Assembly (NCBI GenBank): GCA_963667575.2
Contig: CAXXHY010000054.1
Location: 1-64,000, forward strand
Direction of reading: 5' to 3'
Length of the DNA stretch: 64,000 nt
Origin: G963665495 sp963667575
Lineage (GTDB): Bacteria; Desulfobacterota; Desulfovibrionia; Desulfovibrionales; Desulfovibrionaceae
This document shows positions 8,431 through 15,852 of this stretch, piece by piece. The notes under the pieces are model-generated. The model was not told the DNA's origin. It saw only the letters and a program-made list of their open reading frames with translations, and did not search any database. Both the position numbers and the translations under genes were made by a program. Numbering within the stretch: the stretch's first letter is position 1; each line of letters opens with the position of its first letter.

Positions 8431-9006
8431 ATGCGCGAAATCGCTTCCATGATAATCGTATTGTCCTTGATCTGCGCCATATCGGGGTTCATGCTGTCCT
8501 TTTTGAAGGAGAACACCGCCGGCGACATTGAAAAACAGGTTCTGACATATGTGCAGGGTCCGGCTCTGAAAACGGTTCTGACCGACTACGACAACGACCC
8601 CATTGCCGATCGTAAGAAGTTCACCATTGACGGTCAGGAAATGATGATCTTCCCGGCCAAGAAAGGCGGCCAGCTGAAACAGGTGGCCATGGAGACCTTC
8701 GGCAAGGGATACGGCGGCGACATCGGCGTTATCGTCGGTTTCAACACCGCTGACGATACGCTGGCCGGAATCGGCATCACCACCCTGAAGGAAACTCCCG
8801 GACTGGGCACCCGTATCACCGAGCCCAAATATACGCGCCAGTTCCGTGGAAAAGGGCTGGACGGTATCGAACTCAAGTCCAAAGGCGGTCCCATCGACGG
8901 TGTTTCCGGTGCGACGTTCTCGTCTGCGGGAACAGTCATTGCCGTCAACAAGGCCGTTGACATTTACAAGAACGAAAAGTCCAAATTCCAGGAAACTTGG
9001 AAGTAA
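8431..9006 (+). CDS. rnfG: Rnf complex subunit RnfG (covalent flavoprotein)
   Basis: 191 aa. One N-terminal helix (ASMIIVLSLICAISGFML) anchors a periplasmic FMN-binding domain. The flavinylation motif DGVSGATFSS is clear; its Thr receives FMN from ApbE, which is encoded at the end of this operon. The family motif ETPGLGTRI is also present. The stop lies 17 bp before the rnfE start. Confidence 0.96.
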   Translation: MREIASMIIVLSLICAISGFMLSFLKENTAGDIEKQVLTYVQGPALKTVLTDYDNDPIADRKKFTIDGQEMMIFPAKKGGQLKQVAMETFGKGYGGDIGVIVGFNTADDTLAGIGITTLKETPGLGTRITEPKYTRQFRGKGLDGIELKSKGGPIDGVSGATFSSAGTVIAVNKAVDIYKNEKSKFQETWK

Positions 9007-9023
9007 CTGCTAAGGAGCGTATT

Positions 9024-9704
9024 ATGGCCAGTTTATGGAAAGAGTTTTCCAAGGGACTTTGGGATGAATTGCCGCCTTTTAAACTCGTACTGGGTCTTTG
9101 CCCGGTTCTTGCGGTTACATCCTCGGCGAACAACGGACTCGGCATGGGCATGGCGGTTATATTCGTGCTGACCCTGTCCAACGCCATCATCTCCCTGGTT
9201 CGGAATCTTATCCCTAAAAAAGTACGTATCGCGTGTTATGTCGCGATTATCGCCACCCTGGTCGTATCGGTGGAAATGCTGATGCAGGCTTATGCCTATC
9301 CGCTGTATCAGCAGCTGGGTATCTTCGTACCCTTGATTGTTGTCAACTGCGTCATTCTCGGACGCGCTGAGGCGTTTGCCGCCAAGAACACGCTGCTGCC
9401 TTCCATCGCGGACGGTCTCGGCATGGGCATCGGTTTTACCCTGTCCCTGACCTTTCTTGGTTCAGTCCGGGAAATCCTCGGCAACGGCACCTGGTTCGGA
9501 CACCATATCATGTGGAGCAGCTTCGAGCCCTTCGCCATCATGGTAGCGGCCCCTGGCGCCTTCATTTGCCTGGGCCTGGTTTTGGGAGGTATGAACCTTC
9601 TGACCATCAAGAAGGCCAAGCGCAAGGGCGAGTCCGTACCGGAAGAAATGTCCGGCGACTGTCTTGCCTGCAACGCCTGCAGCACCGGCAAACCTCAGGC
9701 CTAA
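9024..9704 (+). CDS. rnfE: Rnf complex subunit RnfE
   Basis: 226-aa membrane subunit homologous to RnfA and NqrD. Landmarks are LVLGLCPVLAVTSSANNGLGMG and VPLIVVNCVILGRAEAFA, each with the conserved Cys that helps bind the intramembrane Fe-S centre. TAAGGAG at 9011-9017 fixes ATG 9024. The C-terminus carries an extra CLACNACSTG tail. Such a pair of cysteines beyond the last helix is not part of the core RnfE fold and could be a metal site or a lineage extension. Confidence 0.95.
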   Translation: MASLWKEFSKGLWDELPPFKLVLGLCPVLAVTSSANNGLGMGMAVIFVLTLSNAIISLVRNLIPKKVRIACYVAIIATLVVSVEMLMQAYAYPLYQQLGIFVPLIVVNCVILGRAEAFAAKNTLLPSIADGLGMGIGFTLSLTFLGSVREILGNGTWFGHHIMWSSFEPFAIMVAAPGAFICLGLVLGGMNLLTIKKAKRKGESVPEEMSGDCLACNACSTGKPQA

Positions 9705-9729
9705 CAGCAATCAATAAGGGATATCCATC

Positions 9730-10305
9730 ATGGAATACTTTTTGATGTTCATATCGGCGATTTTTGTAAACAACATCGTCCTTGCCCAATATCTTGGAAA
9801 CTGCCCCTATCTGGGGTGCTCCAAGGAAAAGGGCGTCTCCATAGGAATGGGCCTGGCCGTTATTTTCGTCGCGGTCATGGCCACCATCTTCACCTGGTTG
9901 ACGCAGGCCTATGTTCTCGTCCCCTACGGTCTGGGCTACCTGCAGACCATCTTCTTCATTCTCATCATTGCCGCCCTGGTGCAGTTCGTTGAGATGTTCC
10001 TGAAAAAGATGGTGCCGCCTTTGTACAAATCCCTGGGTATTTTCCTCCCCTTGATCACCACAAACTGCGCAGTTCTGGGTATCGCCATCATCTGCCAGCG
10101 CAAGGAATTCGGATTCGGCACTTCGGTGTTCTACTCCTTTTCCGCCGGCATCGGCTTTCTCCTGGCCCTGGTGGTTCTGGCATCCATCCGCGAGCGGCTG
10201 GATATCTGCCGCGTACCGCAGTCGATGAAGGGAATGCCCATCGGTCTCGTGATGGCGGGCTTTATGTCCCTGGCCTTTCTGGCCTTCAAGTCGATGATCT
10301 CCTAG
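9730..10305 (+). CDS. rnfA: Rnf complex subunit RnfA
   Basis: 191-aa membrane protein with six predicted helices, paralogous to RnfE in inverted topology. It contains FVNNIVLAQYLGNCPYLGCSK and LPLITTNCAVLGIAI, the paired segments whose cysteines coordinate the intramembrane cluster. The ribosome site AATAAGGG precedes ATG 9730. It is followed after 10 bp by rnfB. Confidence 0.97.
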   Translation: MEYFLMFISAIFVNNIVLAQYLGNCPYLGCSKEKGVSIGMGLAVIFVAVMATIFTWLTQAYVLVPYGLGYLQTIFFILIIAALVQFVEMFLKKMVPPLYKSLGIFLPLITTNCAVLGIAIICQRKEFGFGTSVFYSFSAGIGFLLALVVLASIRERLDICRVPQSMKGMPIGLVMAGFMSLAFLAFKSMIS

Positions 10306-10315
10306 GGGAAGAGCT

Positions 10316-11155
10316 ATGGTTACTTCAGTTTTGTTTTTGCTCGCACTGGGGCTTCTGGCGTCGGTCATCCTCGCCGTGGCCTCCAAAGTGCTGTATGTGG
10401 AAGAAGATCCGCGTATTGAAGCCGTCAGCGAAGCCCTGCCGGGTGCCAACTGCGGCGGATGCGGATTTGCCGGTTGCGACGGTTACGCCGCGGCCGTTGT
10501 ACAGGATCCCAACATCGCACCCAACCTCTGCTGCGCCGGCGGCGCCGAAGTTTCGGCCCAGGTGGCCGAACTCACCGGCAAGGCCATGGGCGCCGCAGAT
10601 CCCATGGTGGCCTTTCGTCGCTGCCTGAAAAACGAAGGCGAAGTCAAGCTGTGCTACGAGTATCAGGGCGTACCCAGCTGCGCCGCCGCAAAAATGCTGA
10701 ACAATGGTCCGGATGCCTGCGGCTACTCCTGCCTGGGCCTGGGTGATTGCGTACGCGCCTGTCCGTTCGACGCCATTTACATCGCTCCCAATGGCATGCC
10801 CGCCATTGACATGGAAAAATGCACCGCATGCGGCAACTGTGTTCGCGCCTGTCCCAACGACATCCTCGAACTCATTCCCCAGCGTGCACGGGTCATGATC
10901 TACTGTTCGTCTCTGGACAAGGGCAAGGCCGTCATGGACGTGTGCAAAGTCGGTTGCATCAGCTGCATGAAATGCGTCAAGGAATGCCCGGCCAAGGCCA
11001 TTAAGCTCGAAGGCGGACGCATCCAGATCGATCATGCGCTTTGCCTCGAATACGGCCCGGATTGCAATGAGAATTGCGCAGACAAATGCCCGCGCAACAT
11101 CATCCGTTGCCTGCCCGCAGGCATGGGCCAGATGCACAAGGAACAGGCTGCCTGA
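10316..11155 (+). CDS. rnfB: Rnf complex subunit RnfB (polyferredoxin)
   Basis: Ferredoxin-accepting subunit of 279 aa. An N-terminal helix is followed by the 4Fe-4S domain PGANCGGCGFAGCDGYAAAV. Two consecutive ferredoxin motifs (CLGLGDCVRACPFDAI and CTACGNCVRACPNDI) and a further CISCMKCVKECPAKAI motif come next, then a C-terminal CNENCADKCP cluster. It passes electrons from reduced ferredoxin into the complex. Order C-D-G-E-A-B is the usual one for this operon type. Confidence 0.96.
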   Translation: MVTSVLFLLALGLLASVILAVASKVLYVEEDPRIEAVSEALPGANCGGCGFAGCDGYAAAVVQDPNIAPNLCCAGGAEVSAQVAELTGKAMGAADPMVAFRRCLKNEGEVKLCYEYQGVPSCAAAKMLNNGPDACGYSCLGLGDCVRACPFDAIYIAPNGMPAIDMEKCTACGNCVRACPNDILELIPQRARVMIYCSSLDKGKAVMDVCKVGCISCMKCVKECPAKAIKLEGGRIQIDHALCLEYGPDCNENCADKCPRNIIRCLPAGMGQMHKEQAA

Positions 11156-11190
11156 TTGACACACAGAACCTCTTCGACGGAGTGAGGTCA

Positions 11191-12180
11191 ATGAAAGAGA
11201 ATCCGACCATGAATAGAAGATGCTTTATCAAAACCCTGGGTGTCGCAGGTTTGGGACTGTCAGCCATGCCCGGCGTGGCCATGGCCGCCCTGAAGGAATC
11301 CGGCAACCGGGTTGTCAAAACAAAAGCCCTCATGGACACCATCGTGTCCATCACGGTAAGGGGCGTATCCAATACGCAGGCCCAGGACGCCATTGGCGCC
11401 GCATTCAAGAACATGGACAGCAATATCGCCGTGTTCGACCGCTTCGACAGCGCGACTCCCATCTCGCAGCTCAACAGCGCCGGCCGTCTCAAGGACGCGC
11501 CCCGCGAGCTGACCGCGCTGCTGAGCACGGCCAAAACCTACCATAACGCCACCAAGGGCGCCTTTGACGTGACTGTCGCCCCCCTGGTGGATCATTTGAA
11601 TTCCGGCAAGGAAATCAGCAAGGCCGAGCTGCAAAATCTGCTCAGCCTGGTGGACGACGCGGCTCTGCACATTTCCGAGAGCGGTGTTTCCATGGACAAG
11701 CAGGGCATGGCCCTGACCACCGACGGCATGGCCAAGGGCTTTATCGTGGATATGGCCGCTCAGACGCTGCTGCAGCACGGTGTGACCAACTTCATGATCA
11801 ACGCCGGCGGCGACATCCGTACCAGCGGTGAAGCCGCTCCCGGACGCGCCTGGCGCGTGGCCGTGGAAGATCCGGCTCAGCACGGGGACTACCCGGCCGT
11901 TATCTCCATGGGGCAGGGCGCCATCGCCACCTCGGGCGGGTACGAACGCCACCAGGGACTGCATTCGCATCTGGTGAATCCGCACAACGGCGGTTCCCCG
12001 AAAATCCGCCAGAGCGTTTCCGTATACGCGCCCAGCGTGATGCAGGCCGATATCCTGTCCACCTCCGTGAGCCTGATGACTCCGAAACAGGGCCTGGCCC
12101 TGATCGATTCGCTGCCCGGCGTGGAATGCCTCATCGCCGCAGGGCCCGGCGCAGTGATCAAATCGCGTAACTGGGGCTAG
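11191..12180 (+). CDS. apbE: FAD:protein FMN transferase ApbE
   Basis: 329 aa from ATG 11191, with GGAG 8 bp ahead. The N-terminus RRCFIKTLGVAGLGLSAMPGVAMA looks like a Tat-type signal, placing the enzyme in the periplasm where it flavinylates RnfG and RnfD. Catalytic-domain signatures are LTTDGMAKGFIVD, NAGGDIRTSG and AIATSGGYER. The late position in the rnf operon matches its maturation role. A strong terminator follows. Confidence 0.94.
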   Translation: MKENPTMNRRCFIKTLGVAGLGLSAMPGVAMAALKESGNRVVKTKALMDTIVSITVRGVSNTQAQDAIGAAFKNMDSNIAVFDRFDSATPISQLNSAGRLKDAPRELTALLSTAKTYHNATKGAFDVTVAPLVDHLNSGKEISKAELQNLLSLVDDAALHISESGVSMDKQGMALTTDGMAKGFIVDMAAQTLLQHGVTNFMINAGGDIRTSGEAAPGRAWRVAVEDPAQHGDYPAVISMGQGAIATSGGYERHQGLHSHLVNPHNGGSPKIRQSVSVYAPSVMQADILSTSVSLMTPKQGLALIDSLPGVECLIAAGPGAVIKSRNWG

Positions 12181-12214
12181 TTCTTCCCCGATTCAACGCG
12201 TGCCAAAAGAAATA

Positions 12215-12250
12215 AGCGCGCATCGGCTACAGCCGGTGCGCGCTTTTTTA
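12215..12250 (+). terminator. Terminator of the rnf-apbE operon
   Basis: GC-rich stem AGCGCGCATCGGCT / AGCCGGTGCGCGCT with a 3-4 nt loop, followed directly by TTTTTT. It lies 35 bp after the apbE stop. Confidence 0.85.
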
Positions 12251-12329
12251 AGTTCATTTTATGCGGCCGCCAATTTAGATGCCGGAGAGCAACTGCAAGA
12301 AAAACGAACATTCACGTATGAAAGATCCG

Positions 12330-12542
12330 TCAGCCGGAGCGGGCCCTTTCTTTTTTGAAAATCATCAACCGCAGACCGGGAATGATCCAATAGACCATGA
12401 GGGGCACCAGAACGGCCGTTGTTATGCCCGCCCGCAAAGGCATGGCCAATCCTGGGAACAGTCGGTTGATGAGCATGGTGAGTAGACAAACCAGAAGCCA
12501 GACGCAGAGCCAGGTTGCCAGAACAAAAAGCATCTTACTCAT
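12330..12542 (-). CDS. Small two-helix membrane protein (DUF2798-like)
   Basis: 70 aa with two hydrophobic stretches (LFVLATWLCVWLLVCLLTML and ITTAVLVPLMVYWIIPGL) and a basic tail (FKKERARSG), similar to small DUF2798-type proteins of unknown function. Its start overlaps the marR stop by 8 bp, making it the third gene of the isochorismatase-marR operon. A role in exporting or resisting the compound sensed by the MarR protein is possible but not shown. Confidence 0.65.
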   Translation of the reverse strand: MSKMLFVLATWLCVWLLVCLLTMLINRLFPGLAMPLRAGITTAVLVPLMVYWIIPGLRLMIFKKERARSG

Positions 12543-12987
12543 GGCTTTTGCCCTCATTGGTCATGAAGTCCTGAATAACCGCATAATATCCAGGTAGAAT
12601 GGCATTGAGCTTCTGCACCCCCGAAGACGTCAGCCCGATGCGTTTGGCCCGTTTATCCTGCGTATCAACTGCGATTTCTACAAAACCGCTTTCTTTCAGG
12701 CTATGAAGCGTACGGGCCATGACAGGTTTGGATACATCCAGTCGTGCGGCAATTTCTCCAGCCGTTAATTGTTCTCTGTCCTGTTCGCGGTCGATCACGA
12801 CACAAATCAGAAAGCGCAGCTGGGAAAAATCATGACCCGCGAAATACTCGTCAAGCCGGCGAATCAGAATGCTGGCCCGCCGCATGAGCTGCAAGGCGTC
12901 CTGAACCATATCCACCTGCATCTCGGGAAAACGCGTATGGTATCGTTCGAGTATTTCCCGGGAGGGAAGTTCTTTCAGAAAAAACAT
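12535..12987 (-). CDS. MarR-family regulator
   Basis: 150 aa. A winged helix is visible (LTAGEIAARLDVSKPVMARTLHSLKESGFV, then DKRAKRIGLTSSG), flanked by dimerisation helices. ATG 12987 has GGAGGGTG ahead and shares one base with the stop of the upstream isochorismatase-like gene (TAATG). The frame is open for 37 more codons inside that gene, which I reject. The perfect 18-bp palindrome upstream of the operon is its likely operator. The effector is unknown. Confidence 0.9.
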   Translation of the reverse strand: MFFLKELPSREILERYHTRFPEMQVDMVQDALQLMRRASILIRRLDEYFAGHDFSQLRFLICVVIDREQDREQLTAGEIAARLDVSKPVMARTLHSLKESGFVEIAVDTQDKRAKRIGLTSSGVQKLNAILPGYYAVIQDFMTNEGKSHE

Positions 12988-13616
12988 TACGCACCCTCCA
13001 GAAAAGCGATCAGTTGGGCGGAAGTGATTGCCTGGCCGAAGTGATGAACCACATGCTTGAGAACATGCTCGTGCTGCGCTTGTTCGAAAGCCGCGCAAGC
13101 GTCCTCTATGATGTAGGCGTTGTACCCCAGATCATGCGCCTCGCGCAGAGAGGACTCCACGCAGATATGCGTGGCGAAGCCCATAAAAAAGAGCGTGTTG
13201 ATGTTTCTGTTGCGCAAGAAGGGATCCAGGGTGGCGTTTTTCAGCACACTGGCACCTGAACGCCCCGATACCACGAATTCTCCTTGCCGCGGAACAAAGT
13301 GTTCCACAAACTGCGAACCGCTTTCCATCCAGGTGCCTGCCGTTGGAATGGCCTTGCGCAAACCAAGTACATTCTTCCCCTGGTTGAACAGCAGATACTC
13401 AGGGTCCGTACGCATGTTGAGTCCGGCATGGGCAATGGCCAGGTCATGTTGCCGTGCTGCCTCGAGAACTTTTTCGGCAGCTGCGACTGCGGCTTTGAAG
13501 GGCGCTTTGTCCTTTATCAGAACCTGTTGCAGCCTTCCGTCCGGGGAAAGCCATTCGTGCTGAAATTCAATGGGAATAAGCGCGGCGTGCTGTTTTTTCA
13601 GGTTAAGCAATGACAT
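12987..13616 (-). CDS. Isochorismatase-like cysteine hydrolase with altered catalytic triad
   Basis: 209 aa, isochorismatase fold: first strand ALIPIEFQHEWLSPDG, then FVVSGRSGASV, then the nucleophile segment GFATHICVESSLREAHDLGY with the catalytic Cys. In most members the first strand carries Asp (VIDMQ) and the middle motif carries Lys (K-x-R-x-SAF). Here the first is Glu (IEFQ) and the Lys position reads Ser/Gly. It may act on an unusual substrate or be catalytically weakened. It is the first gene of the marR operon and probably its regulated enzyme. Confidence 0.85.
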   Translation of the reverse strand: MSLLNLKKQHAALIPIEFQHEWLSPDGRLQQVLIKDKAPFKAAVAAAEKVLEAARQHDLAIAHAGLNMRTDPEYLLFNQGKNVLGLRKAIPTAGTWMESGSQFVEHFVPRQGEFVVSGRSGASVLKNATLDPFLRNRNINTLFFMGFATHICVESSLREAHDLGYNAYIIEDACAAFEQAQHEHVLKHVVHHFGQAITSAQLIAFLEGA

Positions 13617-13653
13617 GTTGATCTCCAGTTTTTTTCGTTAGCGTATTAAAAAC

Positions 13654-13671
13654 TAGTTATCATGATAACTA
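13654..13671. promoter_or_regulatory. 18-bp perfect palindrome, likely MarR operator
   Basis: TAGTTATCATGATAACTA is fully self-complementary and lies 38 bp upstream of the isochorismatase-like ATG. MarR dimers bind palindromes of this size, usually beside the promoter of their own operon. Confidence 0.75.
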
Positions 13672-13805
13672 AATTTAGATGAGGAATTTGTCAACCGGTT
13701 TTCCAAAGATCGTTTGCTGCGGAACGAAAATTGTTCCTTTAGAGAGTATTACAGGCGTGGTCATCGCATGGGGTGACCACGCGTTGTGATCATAGGAATG
13801 GATGC

Positions 13806-13857
13806 AAAGAAAAAGCGTACGCGGGGATAAATACGCAAGTTCTCCCCGCGCGCGCTT
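13806..13857 (-). terminator. Terminator after the NikK/NikL-like pair
   Basis: Imperfect stem with 17-nt arms (15 of 17 pairs): AAAAGCGTACGCGGGGA and TCCCCGCGCGCGCTTTT. On the minus strand it is followed by TTTTTCTTT, and it starts 13 bp beyond the NikL-like stop. Confidence 0.75.
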
Positions 13858-13869
13858 TTGTTACGCTTT

Positions 13870-14343
13870 TTAGGCAGCGCTGGTTTTGCCGCCTCTGCGT
13901 ATGATTCGTACGCCGATGGCGAGATTGAAGAGCAGGCTTATGCCCAGCAGAGTCTTGAGCCAGACAGGGCTTTTCTGTTGCGTTTCAACCGGCTTTATCT
14001 TTTCAGATGCTTTTGTTTCCCCAGCCAGGTGCACTTCGCTTTTGAATTCCGCCCGATGCCCCATACCGTCGTTGCAGACTATTCGCCATGTGCCGGATCT
14101 GTCCGGTACGAAAGCGAACACGCCGTTTTTATCCGCACGGCCGTTCTGAAACTCCAGCTTGTCATCTCCCGGACCGTAAACCAGCACTTCGGAATAGGCC
14201 ATGGGTTCGCCCGTGGCATAGTAGAAATGGACGGCCTCTTTGGGAGTCTGAACAGGTCCGGCCCCCACACCATGTGCGAGGACCGGACGAGCGAGGAGTA
14301 AGGGAACAATCAGACAGAAAAGCGTAACAAACGCTTTTCGCAT
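13870..14343 (-). CDS. NikL/CbiL-like periplasmic protein with C-terminal membrane anchor
   Basis: 157 aa from ATG 14343: signal peptide (FVTLFCLIVPLLLARPVLA-HG), a beta-rich domain (EPMAYSEVLVYGPGD, GRADKNGVFAFVPDRSGTWRIVCNDGMGH) and a C-terminal helix (LKTLLGISLLFNLAIGVRI) with an arginine-rich end. This resembles the NikL/CbiL-type accessory proteins of nickel and cobalt ECF importers. It follows the DUF4198 gene after 2 bp. The core importer genes (nikM, nikN, nikQ, nikO) are not in the window, so the metal role is inferred. Confidence 0.65.
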   Translation of the reverse strand: MRKAFVTLFCLIVPLLLARPVLAHGVGAGPVQTPKEAVHFYYATGEPMAYSEVLVYGPGDDKLEFQNGRADKNGVFAFVPDRSGTWRIVCNDGMGHRAEFKSEVHLAGETKASEKIKPVETQQKSPVWLKTLLGISLLFNLAIGVRIIRRGGKTSAA

Positions 14344-14345
14344 GG

Positions 14346-15107
14346 CTACTGGATGGGGAAGACCAGAACCGAACGCATGACATGCTCGTTCAGCTTGGCG
14401 TTCTTGCTTTTTTCCTTGGCCTGCACGCGCACCATCCACAGACCGGCGGAAGTGACTTTGATGGTGGCGATGCCCTGGTCGTCGCACTCCGTATAGTAGG
14501 CGTAGGAATTGGGCGTATCGGTAAATCCGTCGTAGGTGGCCAGAACTTCCGTGGACAAGGGCTGCCCATTGTAAAGAATCTTCACCCGCAGGTTGTCGCC
14601 GAGCTTGACCTTGGCAGGATCGTCCACGGGGACGATTTCCAGCTGCTGGCCGATGACCTTGTCAAAGCCGCTGCTGTCGCCGTCCACAGGCAGCAGGGTC
14701 TTGCAGAATTTCTCGTACAGATTGGAGAAGATCACTCCTGCGCCATCCGCAGGAACGCCTTCCACAAAGCCTTTTGTGGTTTTGCTCCAGATGATGCCTT
14801 CGCGATGGCCGACCAGAATGGCGGTGCCCGGCTTTTCGAGCTTGACCGTACCGTCCAGAGTCAGAAAGGATTTGTTTTCAGTCAGATCCAGCTTTTTTCC
14901 ATCCAGGGCCACGGATACGTGATCCATGGGCTCCATTTCTTCACTTTTCATGAAGACATGGCAGGAAGAGACACTGAAAGGAATGGTCTGTCCGCTGGCG
15001 TAGGTCTTCCAGCACTGGGGTTTGACGATGAATTCATGAGCGGATGCCGTGGAAACCGAACACAGCAGAAGAACAGCGAGAAGAGACAGAATAAGGCTTT
15101 TATGCAT
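14346..15107 (-). CDS. DUF4198 periplasmic protein (NikK-like)
   Basis: 253 aa with signal peptide (LILSLLAVLLLCSVSTASA-HEF) and a DUF4198 domain. The mature N-terminus begins with His (HEFIVKPQCW), as in NikK-like proteins where an N-terminal His is thought to help bind metal. A central Ig-like segment (LGDNLRVKILYNGQPL, LATYDGF) and GIATIKVTSAGLWMVRVQAKE follow. It pairs with the NikL-like gene; such pairs accompany nickel ECF transporters in Desulfovibrio. Three TGTTA(C/A) words lie just upstream. Confidence 0.68.
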   Translation of the reverse strand: MHKSLILSLLAVLLLCSVSTASAHEFIVKPQCWKTYASGQTIPFSVSSCHVFMKSEEMEPMDHVSVALDGKKLDLTENKSFLTLDGTVKLEKPGTAILVGHREGIIWSKTTKGFVEGVPADGAGVIFSNLYEKFCKTLLPVDGDSSGFDKVIGQQLEIVPVDDPAKVKLGDNLRVKILYNGQPLSTEVLATYDGFTDTPNSYAYYTECDDQGIATIKVTSAGLWMVRVQAKEKSKNAKLNEHVMRSVLVFPIQ

Positions 15108-15465
15108 GGTACGACTCCTGAATAGATTGAATTTTAAGAGTATGAAAATTAAAAATGTGCCACGAAAAAAGCTGTTACGCTAAATTTAAAAGTGTTACCA
15201 GCATAAAAAAATGTTAATTATGGTGAAGCAGGGTGTTCGGGGAAATCCGATCGAACGAATGGCCACTCCACAATCAAAGGGAAAGCGAAAAATGGCTATT
15301 TCCCTCTTACATCTGCGCCCCGTATGTCTTATTATAGAAAAATATGGCGTACCGTTCCTTGCAGGTTCGGCAGGGAAACACAAGCCCGGAGTCGGGCGGA
15401 ATGCATTTCAGTGGCTTAAAACGTGGTGATGGCGTTCGAATGTCGTCCCATGAAGGAGGCGCTCT
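15108..15465. other. Intergenic region between the NikK-like gene and the small membrane protein
   Basis: 358 bp between divergent genes. Apart from the TGTTA(C/A) repeats and a strong GAAGGAGG ribosome site at its right end I see no gene or RNA. A minus-strand open frame crossing it (15195-15383) has no protein-like features. Confidence 0.5.
15173..15217. promoter_or_regulatory. Helically phased TGTTAC repeats upstream of the NikK-like gene
   Basis: TGTTAC at 15173, TGTTAC at 15193 and TGTTAA at 15212 begin 20 and 19 bp apart, about two helical turns, 65-110 bp upstream of the DUF4198 start. NikR sites described for Desulfovibrio use GTGTTAC half-sites but in inverted orientation, whereas these are direct. 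Regulator assignment is therefore open. Confidence 0.4.
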
Positions 15466-15693
15466 ATGAGTTTGGGAAAAGTGGCTGTTTTTGCCGCAGG
15501 AATCGTGGTGGGCGGTCTCATCGGGATAGCGTCCGCGAAATCCGAGAAGGTGGACAAGGCGACTACCGCGACCATCAAGGCCGGCCTCAAGGCCAAGGAC
15601 TGGGTCGCGGACAAATGCGAACAAACCAAGGACGGAGTCAAAAAGGCGGTTGCTTCGGGCAAAAAGTCCAAACAAAGCGAAGAAACAGCCTGA
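15466..15693 (+). CDS. Small single-helix protein with lysine-rich tail
   Basis: 75 aa. GAAGGAGG 8 bp before ATG 15466 and a perfect terminator after the stop mark this as a genuine monocistronic gene. The N-terminal helix VAVFAAGIVVGGLIGIASA is glycine-zipper rich. The rest is a Lys/Ala-rich amphipathic tail (TIKAGLKAKDWVADKCEQTK) with one Cys. It resembles short DUF6110-type or YtxH-like membrane proteins. I do not recognise a function. Confidence 0.75.
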   Translation: MSLGKVAVFAAGIVVGGLIGIASAKSEKVDKATTATIKAGLKAKDWVADKCEQTKDGVKKAVASGKKSKQSEETA

Positions 15694-15724
15694 GCGAATT
15701 TTGACGACAGGCTTTGCAAACAAC

Positions 15725-15767
15725 AAAGCCAGGAAATCCCGAGTTTGGGGATTTCCTGGCTTTTTTT
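15725..15767 (+). terminator. Strong terminator after the small membrane protein gene
   Basis: Perfect 16-bp stem AAAGCCAGGAAATCCC / GGGATTTCCTGGCTTT with a 7-nt loop and a T-run. The A-rich left flank may also let it work for the convergent ldh transcript. Confidence 0.92.
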
Positions 15768-15852
15768 ATCGCGTCCGGATACAAGCGCTCAGAATAACGG
15801 GCTTCAGGGGGTGTCTGTTGAGCGCTTTCAGCCTGTCACAGGGTAAAACGTT

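Noticed and set aside
15173..15217. Canonical NikR operator
   Set aside because: The TGTTAC words are direct, not inverted as the GTGTTAC...GTAACAC site requires.
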